A DNA stretch of 11,097 nucleotides from Euperipatoides rowelli (Eukaryota; Onychophora; Udeonychophora; Euonychophora; Peripatopsidae): NCBI GenBank assembly GCA_003024985.2, contig PXIH01S0007131.1; one strand, written 5' to 3'. The notes beneath the pieces are model-generated. The model was not told the origin of the DNA and did no database searches. It was given only the letters and a program-made list of their open reading frames with translations. Each line of letters starts with the position of its first letter. The first letter of the stretch is position 1. Positions 1-8,717 of this stretch are shown one piece after another. The position numbers were made by a program, and so were the translations under genes.

Positions 1-29
1 AAATTTATATAACCTTCCTAATTTTTTAG

Positions 30-249
30 CGACTCTTTACAAGTTTACGGAGAAGACAGTATAACTGTGAGGGCTTTCTTCACTCGCTGTGGACTCTTCT
101 GTTTACTATGGGTTTCAACACATTATATGTATTTATGTGCATTAAGTTTTGTGCCTGCCTCAGATGTAACAACTCTATTTTCTTCCAATTCAGCATTCAT
201 TTATTTGCTTTCATGGGTGGCCTTACATGAAAAATTTGTTTCTATAAAG
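30..249 (+). CDS. SLC35F3/F4-like: Internal exon of an SLC35F3/F4-like transporter (first exon in the window)
   Basis: This exon encodes 73 complete codons (31-249) plus the last base of a codon split with an upstream exon. A pyrimidine-rich tract and AG at 28-29 form the acceptor; GTAAGT at 250-255 is a consensus donor, and the exon ends on a complete codon (AAG). The peptide opens with a YGEDSITVRAFFTR stretch that aligns with the FGDNGLTLKVFFTK region of vertebrate SLC35F3. Two hydrophobic helices follow: one around CGLFCLLWVSTHYMYLCAL, and one around TLFSSNSAFIYLLSWVAL after a conserved SDVTTLF turn. The family are multi-pass transporters; SLC35F3 has been proposed to carry thiamine, but the substrate here is inferred only from homology. 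The GTG at 67 is an ordinary valine codon, not a start. The frame stays open to 348, but that part is intron. SLC35F5 is a less likely relative. Confidence 0.9.
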
Positions 250-504
250 GTAAGTTTAAACAATGTTAAGCAAATAGGCTGCTTAGAAATAGGAATAATT
301 GCGTTCTTACTCATAATAGTAATATTTTATATAACGTATTTTATTTGATTGCTGTTGGCACATCTTTATATCTAATTGTGTTGTGAAATGTCAATATAAC
401 TCTAGGGCTAATCGAAGAGTTTCTCACAAACTTAATAAATACTTTATATAAATATAAAAAGCAATTTAGTAATTCTTGTTATAAAGGAAAATAGCAAGAA
501 ACTG

Positions 505-516
505 CCCCCCCCCCCC
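505..516 (+). repeat. C homopolymer, 12 bases
   Basis: Twelve consecutive C residues sit in AT-rich intron. The length is likely to vary between individuals or to be a sequencing artefact. C-rich patches also occur at about 757-772 and 1249-1267, inside the older repeat split by the hAT element. Confidence 0.9.
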
Positions 517-851
517 AATACCTTCCTATTACATCCTATATTAAATATATTTATTTCATACATTTATTCAATTAATCTTAGCTGAAATTTTTATAACAGA
601 AAAAAAAAATGTTGCACAATTTTGGTTGAAACTTCCCCTTTATTTACAACTAGTCGAAACCCGCCCGTCATCATCGAAATCGACATTAATTTTTTTTAGG
701 CCCTGAATTTTGTGTCATTTTTGGAACTTTGATAAACATTCCCAAGTTATTTTCTCTCCCCCCATCCCCCCAAAAAATAGGAAATTCTGTTTTCATTGTA
801 TAATGATGGAATTCAATTGGGCCTCCCTAGCACCCCCCTGTAAGTGTAGAC

Positions 852-859
852 CTTTAGAG
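852..859. repeat. hAT target-site duplication, left copy
   Basis: CTTTAGAG directly abuts the CAG terminus of the element. Confidence 0.9.
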
Positions 860-1188
860 CAGCATTTCCCAAAGTGTGGGTCGCGACCCGGCACCGGGTC
901 GTAGAAAAATTTTGCCGGTCGCGAAAAAAAATTGTAAAATCACAAAAAAAAATTATTTTTACATATTATTTTTTTTACATCAGTTAATCACTTATATTAG
1001 ACGTTAGACACTAGGAATAGTGGCAAAGTGTGTATTTGTACTCTTTCATATAGCTTTATCGCCCGCGCCCGCGCGCACGTTGTGCTGCTAACGTTTTGTA
1101 AATAAATGTTTTTTTTTTCATAAGGTGGGTCGCGAAAAATTTTAAAACCTCGTACAGGGCCGCGGTCAAAAAAGTTTGGGAAACGCTG
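860..1188. mobile_element. Complete non-autonomous hAT-type element (MITE), 329 bp
   Basis: The element starts CAGCATTTCCCAAA and ends TTTGGGAAACGCTG, giving terminal inverted repeats that match at 13 of 14 positions. It is flanked on both sides by the identical 8-bp duplication CTTTAGAG (852-859 and 1189-1196), which fits the hAT preference nTnnnnAn. Subterminal sequence carries GGGTCGCGACCC (878-889, a perfect palindrome) and a GGGTCGCGAAAAA motif near the right end, typical of the many hAT derivatives in animals that begin CAG-TTTCCCAAA-GGGTCGCG. A CpG-dense patch, GCCCGCGCCCGCGCGCACG, lies near 1061-1079. At 329 bp with no coding capacity, it would have needed a transposase supplied in trans. 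A - strand open frame across it (997-1302) shows no transposase similarity. Confidence 0.9.
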
Positions 1189-1196
1189 CTTTAGAG
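1189..1196. repeat. hAT target-site duplication, right copy
   Basis: CTTTAGAG directly abuts the CTG terminus and is identical to the left copy. Perfect identity suggests a fairly recent insertion. Confidence 0.9.
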
Positions 1197-1532
1197 TAAC
1201 ACAAATTTCAAATTTGAACTTAATCGGAGCATTAAAAAAAATTAGATTCTCCCCCCTACCACCCCCATGTGACCACCTAGGAACTTGACCATTTATATAC
1301 ATATTCTAAACCTCTAGTGTAACACAAATTTCAACTTAATTGGACAAACCCTTAGTGAGAAAATGCTATTTAAAGAATGGGAATGACAGATACACAGAGG
1401 AAATGTATTTTTTAATATAATTAATATGTACAATTTCTTAATAAACTTTCAACCCAGAAATACATATACAGAACAACATTTGGAAGATTTGGTTGACAGT
1501 TCTATGTGTCAAACTTCTTGGAAAGATCAAAT

Positions 1533-2768
1533 TCTTCTTGAACTCATTTAATCCAGGGACTGAAGTTTTCCCGGATTCGAACCAGCAGAAAGCTTAGCTC
1601 TAGTGCTGGGCGGTGTCTCTTATCCATTCGACTACCCTGACGTAGTTGCTGAAACTAATTTAATCTGGGGAATGAAGGTGTCCCGTATTTGAACTGGCAG
1701 AAAGCTTAGCTCCATGCACCGTGATGGAGTTGCTTGAATTCATTTAGTCCGGGGTAATGAAGGTTTCCCCAGAATTGAACTGGCAGCAAGTTTAGCTCTT
1801 AAGCACCGAGCAGAGTGTCTTATCTACTCGACTACACCGACGGAGTTGCTTAAACTCATTTAATCTGGAGGAATGAAGGTTTCCCCGGATTTGAACCAGA
1901 GGCAAGCTTAGCTCCATAGTACTGAGCGGAGTCTCTTATCCATTTGACTTCCCCAATGGAGTTGCTTGAACTAATTTAATCTGGAGGAATGAAGGTTTCC
2001 ACAGATTCGAACCGGCAGCAAGCTTAGCTCTATAGTGCTGAGAGGAGTCTCTTATCTGCTTGACTACCCCGATGGAGTTGCTTGAACCCATTTAATCTAG
2101 AGGATTAAGGTTTCCACCGATTCAAAGTGGCAGCAAGCTTAGCTCCATAGCACTGAGAGGAGTATTTTATCCACTTGACTATTCCGACAGAGTTGCTTGA
2201 ACTCATTTAATCCAGGGGAATGAAGGTTTCCCCAGATTCATACCGGCAGCAAGCTTAGCTCCATAGCGCTCAGAGGAGTCTCTTATCCGCTTGACTATCC
2301 TGACGGAGTTGCTTGAACTCATTTAATCCAGGGGAATGAAGGTTTACCCAGATTCAAACAACAGCAAACTTAGCTCCGTAGCACCGAGCGGAGACTCTTA
2401 TCCGCTCGACTACCCCAACAAAGTTGCTTTAACTCATTTAATCCAGGGGAATGAAGGTTTCCCCAGATTCAAACCGGCAGTAAGCTTAGTTCCATAGCAT
2501 TGAGCGGAGTCTCTTATCCATTGACTACCCTAATAGAGTTGCTTGAACTCATTTAATCCGGGGGAATGAAGGTTTCCCGGATTTGAACCGGCAGCAAGCT
2601 TAGCTCTATGACACCAAGTGAAGTCTCTTATCCACTCGACTACCTCAACAGAGTTGCTTGAAATCATTTAATCCGAGGGAATGGAGGTTTCCCCAGTTTC
2701 GATCCAGCAGCAAGCTTAGCTCCGTAGCACCGAGTGGAGTCTTTTATCCACTCGACTACCCTGATGAC
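1533..2768 (-). repeat. Tandem array of about 11 units (115-116 bp) resembling a tRNA gene on the - strand
   Basis: The marker GTTGCT recurs at 1645, 1729, 1845, 1961, 2077, 2192, 2308, 2423, 2538 and 2653. Spacing is 115 or 116 bp except for one 84-bp unit (1645-1728), which lacks the part carrying the A-box-like motif. On the - strand each unit reads a GGTAGTCGAGCGGATAAGA-like D-arm/A-box, a variable middle with AGCTAAGCTTGCTGCC, and a GGTTCGAATCC-like T-arm/B-box. About 35 bp of linker follows, complementary to AATGAAGG and to ACTCATTTAATCC. The B box at 1573-1583 matches the consensus exactly; others have one or more changes. I see no clean 7-nt anticodon loop or matching acceptor stem, so this is tRNA-derived sequence (a satellite or amplified SINE head), not a cluster of working tRNA genes. 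Confidence 0.85.
1573..1583 (-). promoter_or_regulatory. Perfect B-box-like sequence in the first array unit
   Basis: On the - strand this is GGTTCGAATCC, matching the Pol III B box GGTTCGANTCC at every position. The same unit has a weaker A-box-like D-arm at about 1620-1636. Whether it is transcribed is unknown. Confidence 0.6.
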
Positions 2769-3022
2769 GTGGTATTTTGTATGGCACTTGTATTTAAAAA
2801 AATAAAAAATATTCATCAAATTAAAAGGCATATTATGACCAAACAACAACAAAGAAAAATCCATAACATAAACCTACAGTGATTATTCCCTTTTAATTCA
2901 AGAGAAACTATCAATTTATTTTAAACATATTTACATTCTTCTACCTGTTGAAGCTCTGCTATGTGAGTTTAGAAGTTTAATCAAAGCTTCTATTATTATT
3001 TCCTGTGGATGAAATACACTCT

Positions 3023-3061
3023 AATCCTGAATTCCCACTCGTAAAGAAAGGATTCAGGATT
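3023..3061. repeat. Inverted repeat, 10-bp arms with 19-nt loop
   Basis: AATCCTGAAT (3023-3032) and ATTCAGGATT (3052-3061) are exact reverse complements. It lies about 70 bp upstream of a second hairpin with a T run, so the two may bound one structured unit. Confidence 0.75.
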
Positions 3062-3132
3062 CCGAGCCAAACCCATGCGGTCCATGAACCCAGACTATAG
3101 TACATGTCTTGTGAGTCTATAATGGTGTCTGC

Positions 3133-3162
3133 ACTCATCCCTCAAGGGATGAGTCTTTTTTT
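3133..3162 (+). terminator. Perfect 9-bp hairpin followed by a T run
   Basis: ACTCATCCC (3133-3141), loop TCAA, GGGATGAGT (3146-3154), then C and seven T residues. T runs end Pol III transcripts, so this could be the 3' end of a short structured RNA or the end of a small transposable element. It is not a histone 3' stem-loop: the stem and loop sequences differ. The hairpin is certain; the function is not. Confidence 0.4.
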
Positions 3163-3385
3163 AAATTTTATTTTGAACTTAAAACATCAAAATATAATAT
3201 TCAATTTCACTGAATAAATCAACATATTGTAAATATAAAATTTCTATCGATACAAATTAACAAATATAAGTAAATCTAGCTATAATAAAAGGCAAGTTTG
3301 GTCATGATGTCTGTCATGCTGTTCGGCGATCTTTGGCAAGCCGAAGATGTTTTTGCTCTATTTTCTGTTCATAGATGTTGCTGTA

Positions 3386-3464
3386 TCCGTCATTTTTGAT
3401 GGGCTTTTAAGTATAGAAAGCTAAGAAGGAAGAAATTAATGTCCGTCATTTTTGATGGGCTTTA
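3386..3464 (+). repeat. Short direct repeat, two copies of about 23 bp, 56 bp apart
   Basis: TCCGTCATTTTTGATGGGCT occurs at 3386 and again at 3442, each copy followed by TTA or a close match. Each contains the imperfect inverted repeat CCGTCATTTTTGATGGG. No element assignment is possible. Confidence 0.75.
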
Positions 3465-3583
3465 AAACTAGTAATTGTAATAAAATTGTTGGGATGACAT
3501 TATTGCTGTTAGATACAAGTTACCTGTGATTACGTGAATTCCAGTCATAAAAACAGAATGTAAACATATGATATTTCATACAG

Positions 3584-3750
3584 CCAATCAAACTTCAGTT
3601 GTGCCGCACTACCTCACAATAACACCTAAACCTATAGTCATCTTTAGCACAAATATCTAAAGCACTGAATCTTGGACAGCCAATTCTTTATTTTTGATTG
3701 GTAAGAGACATTTGGAATTGGTCGCCACCCAATCACAGTCAGTCACCAAT
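3584..3750. promoter_or_regulatory. Cluster of six CCAAT boxes in the intron
   Basis: CCAAT occurs at 3584-3588, 3680-3684, 3729-3733 and 3746-3750, and its complement ATTGG at 3697-3701 and 3717-3721. Given the base composition, fewer than one would be expected in 167 bp. CCAAT is the NF-Y site, so the patch could be an intronic enhancer, an internal promoter or a relic of a transposon promoter. No TATA box or coding start was recognised nearby. Confidence 0.35.
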
Positions 3751-4332
3751 TTAAACTTTTGGAAGATAAGTGAGGTCAATTGTTTAACATAAAATATATA
3801 AATCATTTTTATGCAAAAAAAAAAAAAATAATATTGTCAACTAAAAAAAAAAAATCTTATAAAATTCTTAGTAAATCATTTTTACGAAATTCATTGTAAT
3901 TCATTGTCTCTCGTTAAGATTTGATTCCTGGAAATGTATTAATTTGTGGAATTTAGCAAACCAAACCAAAATCCATCTACACAATAATAAAATAATACAT
4001 CTGTGACTTTTGGGCCAGAGCTGAGCAGTTTCGCTTAGGCGTACAAATTGTTTATATTNTAAATGATGCCATGAGTTCCAGTTACGAGTACTTCCTGAAA
4101 TTTTTCTGTAAAATTACAAAAATAAAGGGTAAGCCATTTTATTAATATTAACCAAATAAAATTCATCCTTAAATCCGCTTAACTATTTATAGCAATAACT
4201 TTTGCTGAATTTTTATTCAAAACATTATGTTAACAATTTGATTAGTTGGAGAAGTATCAGTAGGCTGAATCTTTTGAAACACACCATGTTTAACCACAAA
4301 ATTACCAAACCTAATCAATGGATTTAAGTTTT

Positions 4333-4393
4333 GGAATGAACGCTCCAAAAGGTCATTTTCCTCATCGTGTGTATGACCTTCATTCCAGGAATG
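4333..4393. repeat. Palindromic leader with GGAATG/CATTCC motifs
   Basis: AAGGTCAT (4349-4356) and ATGACCTT (4373-4380) are inverted copies, with GGAATG (4333-4338) outside on the left and CATTCC (4381-4386) on the right. CATTCCAGGAATG at 4381-4393 is itself a palindrome around one A. The CCAGGAATG core recurs at about 4451 and forms the minisatellite starting at 4547. Confidence 0.6.
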
Positions 4394-4546
4394 TAACAGT
4401 TATTAACTGGCTTGATGGATTTCTGATCTGGAAATCCTTGAATTAACTCCAGGAATGACACTACATACACATGCAAAGTATCACTCAATGATAAGGGTTG
4501 AGTGAATGGAATGAACATGTATACAACAGTCAATGAAAATCATGGT

Positions 4547-4783
4547 TTAAGTCCAGGAATGTGATTCCTGGACTTAAGTCAAGGAATGTGATTCCTGGNC
4601 CTGGACTTAAGTCAAGGAATGTGATTCCTGGACTTAAGTCAAGGAATGTGATTCCTGGGCTTAAGTCAAGGAATGTGATTCCTGGACTTAAGTCAAGGAA
4701 TGTGATTCCTGGACTTAAGTCAAGGAATGTGATTCCTGGGCTTAAGTCAAGGAATGTGATTCCTGGACTTAAGTCCAGGAATG
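4547..4783. repeat. 27-bp palindromic minisatellite, eight units
   Basis: GTGATTCCTGG starts at 4561, 4588, 4621, 4648, 4675, 4702, 4729 and 4756. The spacing is 27 bp except for one 33-bp step, where CCTGG is duplicated around an assembly N (4599). Each unit alternates GACTTAAGTC (a perfect palindrome) with an AAGGAAT-GTG-ATTCCTGG near-palindrome. The two array ends carry AAGTCCAGGAAT (perfect pairing) while interior units have AAGTCAAGGAAT. Because 27 is divisible by three the array is open in frame (a repeating GLKSRNVIP peptide), but I see no evidence that it is coding. Confidence 0.9.
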
Positions 4784-5786
4784 ACTTATGTATAGCTAAA
4801 TAATGCTATCAAGTTAATAGTAAACAGTTGTAAGTTAGGTTGCAGTAATTATTATTATTATTTTTTTTGCTATGAAAGGTTGTCGTTCCTTCAATGTTCT
4901 AAGTCCATACCCTTCCTTTTCTGTTACATGAACTGGGTAAATTACAGCAGCAGAAAATAAATACTATAATATCTAAATAGCAAATTCTAGATCTGGCTGA
5001 TTGGTTAATGGTTGGTTAAATGAAATAATGTAAAAAATAAAGAATGATAAGGCAGGTTTAATTGAGTATTAGTTTGAATTAGGATTGTGTCCTAGTTATT
5101 ATTTCATTTAATTCGAATAGTATTCAATGATGGGCTAAATGTTAAGGCTGTAAATTAAAAACATATATATAACGTAGGATCCATTTTGGTGTATATTCTG
5201 TATTCTACACAATTGGCTGATTCTGGAGTAAATGGAGCAAAGTCTATGGAATCTATGTTGACTTTGGTGGGAATATCTTAAACTAGCAGAATGTATCATA
5301 GATGCTGTTAAATGTGCAACAGTTTGAGCCCTATAATCCAGTAACAATGGAGCAGGGGCGTGGCAACTTTTTAGTCAATTTCCACTAAATTATTCCTTCT
5401 TGATTATCTTCAGGTTTGAGGTGTAGTTATTACCTATCATTCTTGATTATCATAGTGTTAGGCATAGTTATTTATTGTGTAATTGGAGCTGGGTTCAGGT
5501 GTGGTAAAGGTGAGGACTGTAAAAAAAATAAACGATTCAAAACCATTTGGCACTTGTGAGCTAATTTATAATCTGATTGGTCTGTGAAGGATAAGACAGT
5601 TGCAGATTTAATGGCCCATTATATCATGTACTATTAATATTCAATTGCTTAGCTTATACATTTTTAAAATAATGATGAAGATTTGTTGTTAAACTATTAT
5701 TGTTTTGATTTAATGTCTCTGTTTATCAGTTTTTATATTTGTTTTAGTCATTGTTTTTTTTAACATATATATTTTTTTATTTGCAG

Positions 5787-5915
5787 ATTTTAGCTTTAAT
5801 TTTTTCAATCACGGGTATTATCCTAATTACATATGCAGATACTAATTATCGAGGTCCGTCTTTATTAGGGGTAGTCCTATCCGTAGGTGCATCTGCTGGC
5901 TCAGCTGTATATAAG
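5787..5915 (+). CDS. SLC35F3/F4-like: Internal exon of the same SLC35F3/F4-like transporter (middle exon)
   Basis: This exon has exactly 43 codons and is phase 0 at both ends. Its acceptor is a T-rich tract ending TTTGCAG at 5780-5786 and its donor is GTAAGC from 5916. The peptide starts ILALIFSITGIILITYAD and ends in SAVYK. It matches the IVAAILAIAGIVMMTYAD ... SALYK segment of vertebrate SLC35F3 with no length difference in the first helix. It supplies two helices joined by a short polar loop (TNYRGPS), and the TYAD signature closes the first. Joined to the previous exon it gives FVSIK-ILALIF, mirroring the vertebrate FMGVR-IVAAIL junction, which is strong support for the splice model. It lies about 5.5 kb downstream of the preceding exon. 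It is too short and too bounded by stops to be found as a stand-alone open frame. Confidence 0.92.
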
Positions 5916-8717
5916 GTAAGCTAATCTTTCTTAAGCTTTTGGTCAGTTATTGTTGTTTCTATATCTATATTCCGAGTTTGAATTCCAGATAAATCTCAAT
6001 GAGATGGAAACTGTTATCCTGTGGTGTTTTTAAAGATACAATAAGTGTACAAATAATTTAATTATAAATCATTTCTGGTTCTATTTAGTTAATGATTTTT
6101 TGTAATCCTCAAATGTCTCTCAAATTGGTCTTTAGGTTATGGCAACCTATATATTGGAAGTCAGGCATTCGGCATGAGTTCACATCATGGATCTATGAAG
6201 ATGGTCGCATTTAGATATATCGTATTGATCCATAACCTTAATCCCACACTAACCCTAATTCAGACATGAATAGCATAGTAAGTTCAAACCCTATATAAAA
6301 AAAGTATAACAATATCATTCAACTCTAAAAAAAAAGAAGTCAAACATTAAGTACAACAGCATTATCAATACGTCTTCAAGATGGTAGCTATCTTGCAGGA
6401 TCGTAAACTGAATTTCTCCTTACTCAAAAATAACATGTGTATTACATTCTATTTTAATTTATTTATGTGTAATCAAATTTTTATTGATAATTAATATTAT
6501 TGAATAAATCTTAGACTTTAGTCAAATTCGATCACAAGTTACTTCTGTAAGATGGTGTTTCAAAAGTCTTACTTTTTCTCCATAAATTCAAGTCATTTGT
6601 TTTGTTCGAAAATTTTTTGTAGTCATATACTATCCTAGCCATTGTTGGCAATTCATATAATTTCCATCATGAATGGAAAAGGGTTACAACATGTGCCAGG
6701 CAAGTTAAAGCTCCAGGCAGATGTGTCAAGTAAGTCAAGGCTGAGTGCTTTACTAACATTTCTGTTACAGCTTGTTAAAATAGGTTTATTTTTAGACAAC
6801 TTTTCCCAACCACTTCTCCCAAAATGTTTTCAACTTTAATATTAGACATAAGTTTCATCTTGCTACAATATCTACCCGGGACTGCTTTTGTAAAGCAACA
6901 GGAAAAAAAAATTTACAATTAACCATAATATGAAATGATGATGTTAGACCTAACTACATTTATTATTATTAATACAAATAAATTTTGAAATTTTAAGATC
7001 AAACAAACCAATCAATCAATAATTCTTGCCTGGGTTCTAATTTACTTAAAATAAACCTAGTGGTCACTTGATAACACAGAACAAGCATAAGTAAATTTTA
7101 TTCCTGAAATTATTTAAAATTGATTTTTATCTTTGTGTTGAATGTTATTCTCCTACGCATGGAAAACAGAGTTCTAACCTAAGTTATAGACAAAAATAAT
7201 TCAAGTCAGGAGATTTGGGTTTAAAAAAACTGTTTAGTAGTGACAACCAAGTCAATAGAGTAAGAATTCAATAAGAAGATCAAAGTTCACAACCAAGTCA
7301 ATAGATTAAGAATTCAATAAGGAGATTAAAGTTCACAGCCAAGTCAATAGAAAGTAAGAATTTAAATCAGGAGAACAGAGTTCCCAGCCAAGTTTAGAAC
7401 GAGTTCAAAGACAAATCACTAGAGTCCACAGTTAGGTTAGTAAATTGCAACAATTCAAGTTATGAGACCATAGTTCACAACCAAGTCAATAGCATGCAAT
7501 AATAATTCCAGTCAGGAAACCATAATTCAAGACAAAATAGGTAGAGTGCAATAATTAAAGTCAGGAGATGAGTTCACAATCAAGTGAGTAGACTGCAAAA
7601 ATTATAGATGGGAGACCAGACTTCACATTCAAGGGATAATGTAAAATAATTTAAGAAGGGTGTACAATGTTCATAATGAAGTTAGGAGAGTATACAAAGT
7701 GAGGACATATCTCACAGTCAATAGAATGCCAGAATTCAAAACGTAAGACCAAAGTTCACACTCAAGTCAAGAGGGTACATTATATAATTTAAGTCAGGAG
7801 GCCAGAATTCCAGTCAAGTCATTAGAGTAAAATAATGCATAAAAGAAGATCAGAGTTCATGGCAAGTCAGTAGAGCTGAAGAAGAAGACCTGAATTTACA
7901 GTGAAGTCAGTAGAATATAAAAATTTAAGTTAGGAAACCAAAGTTCACTTTGAAGTCAATATATCACAAGAATTCAAAGTTCAAGTCATGAAAGAAAGGT
8001 TTGAACCTACCAACATTTATGAATCTATGTCAACTTTATGAATGACAAACTTTTTAAGACAGAAACATTTTGAATCCCGTCATGTTGAAGACAAATATTT
8101 CAGGTATATTTATTATTAATAAACCACAATAAAAGGCTTTGCCCCTAGGGATATGACCTTTAAATGATCAAAAATAATTTGCATATTATTTAATAGACAT
8201 TAGTCATCAAAAAATAAATAAATATGACATTTAAACCTTTAAGAATATTAATTTTTGGCTCCCTATATTGTTAAGATTGTAAATGCTGTAATTAGGTAAT
8301 GAAATAGATTTTAAGGATGAATTTGTATTTTTTTTTAATATATAAATGATCCTAAATATTGTTTTAAATACCAATTTTATAATAAACAATAATCAAAATC
8401 AACAAATATATTCAATTAATTTAGCAAATAAACAAAAGGCTGTCTGTCTATTTTAATATAACATGGTTTAAATATTATGAAATGAGAACAAAATTGAAAT
8501 TTATTTAAATTCATTCAGATGTAAATATTACAGCATCCTTGATTGATTTAACTAAACTTACCCTAATTGGAAGTTTACACTTGAGATTAAACATTTACAT
8601 TAAGTATACTGTTTATTTACTCTAAGGTTTTATTAATCGATTTCTTAATATCAGACCTGAAATATTATATGCAATATTCATAAAAAATGTTAGTAATTAA
8701 TACGTTTTATTTTTCAG
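5916..8717 (+). other. Intron between the middle and last visible exons
   Basis: The intron is 2,802 bp, from a GTAAGC donor to a CAG acceptor. From 5916 to about 6160 I see nothing. Around 6160-6290 is a repeat-like patch containing CACTAACCCTAA, a single telomere-like motif common in dispersed repeats. From 6290 to 7160 I see only AT-rich sequence. The degenerate array at 7160-7990 follows, then 7990-8717, which is about three-quarters AT with no recognisable element. Confidence 0.9.
7160..7990. repeat. Degenerate tandem array, period near 50 bp, about 15 units
   Basis: The unit approximates AATTCAAGTCAGGAGACC, then AAAGTTCACAACCAAGTC, then AATAGAGTGCAATA. Versions of CAAGTCAATAG appear near 7247, 7293, 7340, 7388, 7481, 7530, 7580, 7630, 7715, 7763, 7813, 7863, 7902 and 7952, mostly 46-50 bp apart, with some units missing or altered. 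The first three or four units (7240-7360) are the most alike and share ATAAGAAGAT or ATAAGGAGAT, suggesting a later local duplication. There is no long open frame and no link to the other arrays. Confidence 0.8.

Larger units (their letters stand above)
700..1410. repeat. Older interspersed repeat with internal duplication, split by a hAT insertion
   Basis: Two similar blocks read CCTTTAGAG + TAACACAAATTTCAA (851-859 continuing at 1197) and CCTCTAGTGTAACACAAATTTCAA (from 1311), each followed by a CTTAAT[CT]GGA stretch. Removing the hAT element and one target duplication brings the two blocks to about 123 bp apart, so this looks like a tandem duplication within an older element. C-rich patches at 757-772 and 1249-1267 also resemble each other. 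The sequence ends near GGAATGACAGATACACAGAGG at about 1378-1398, which resembles the 3' tails of many invertebrate elements. Family and exact borders are not determined. Confidence 0.45.
250..5786 (+). other. Intron between the first and middle exons, repeat-rich
   Basis: The intron is inferred from its GTAAGT donor and TTTGCAG acceptor and from the continuous protein across the junction; it is 5,537 bp. Annotated repeats occupy much of 600-4800. Stretches where I see no gene or clear element are 250-600 (AT-rich, one C run), 2769-3020, 3165-3580 apart from one short direct repeat, 3760-4320 (A runs and an assembly N at 4059) and 4790-5786. The open frames inside it are short and resemble no family I know. 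Confidence 0.9.

Noticed and set aside
67-348. A 93-residue open frame starting at GTG 67 as a complete small membrane protein
   Set aside because: The family match begins upstream of 67 and stops exactly at a consensus donor at 250. It is an internal exon running into intron.
997-1302. A 101-codon open frame on the - strand as a transposase fragment
   Set aside because: It runs across the hAT border into the older repeat and resembles no transposase.
1533-2768. A cluster of functional tRNA genes
   Set aside because: The A and B boxes are present but variable, the T stem is short, no 7-nt anticodon loop or complementary acceptor stem is visible, and one unit lacks the A-box half.
3062-3162. 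Hammerhead ribozyme or histone 3' stem-loop
   Set aside because: The CTGATGA and GAAA core of a hammerhead is missing on both strands, and the stem-loop does not match the histone consensus.
4561-4803. Open frame encoding a repeated GLKSRNVIP peptide
   Set aside because: The frame is open only because the unit length is 27 bp. The repeat is palindromic DNA inside an intron, with no coding signals.
6240-6265. Interstitial telomere repeat
   Set aside because: Only one clean CTAACCCTAA is present, with no tandem run; it more likely belongs to a dispersed repeat.
6642-6839. 65-codon open frame in the second intron as an exon
   Set aside because: It does not fit the SLC35F alignment, which is continuous from 5915 to 8718, and has no paired splice sites in frame.
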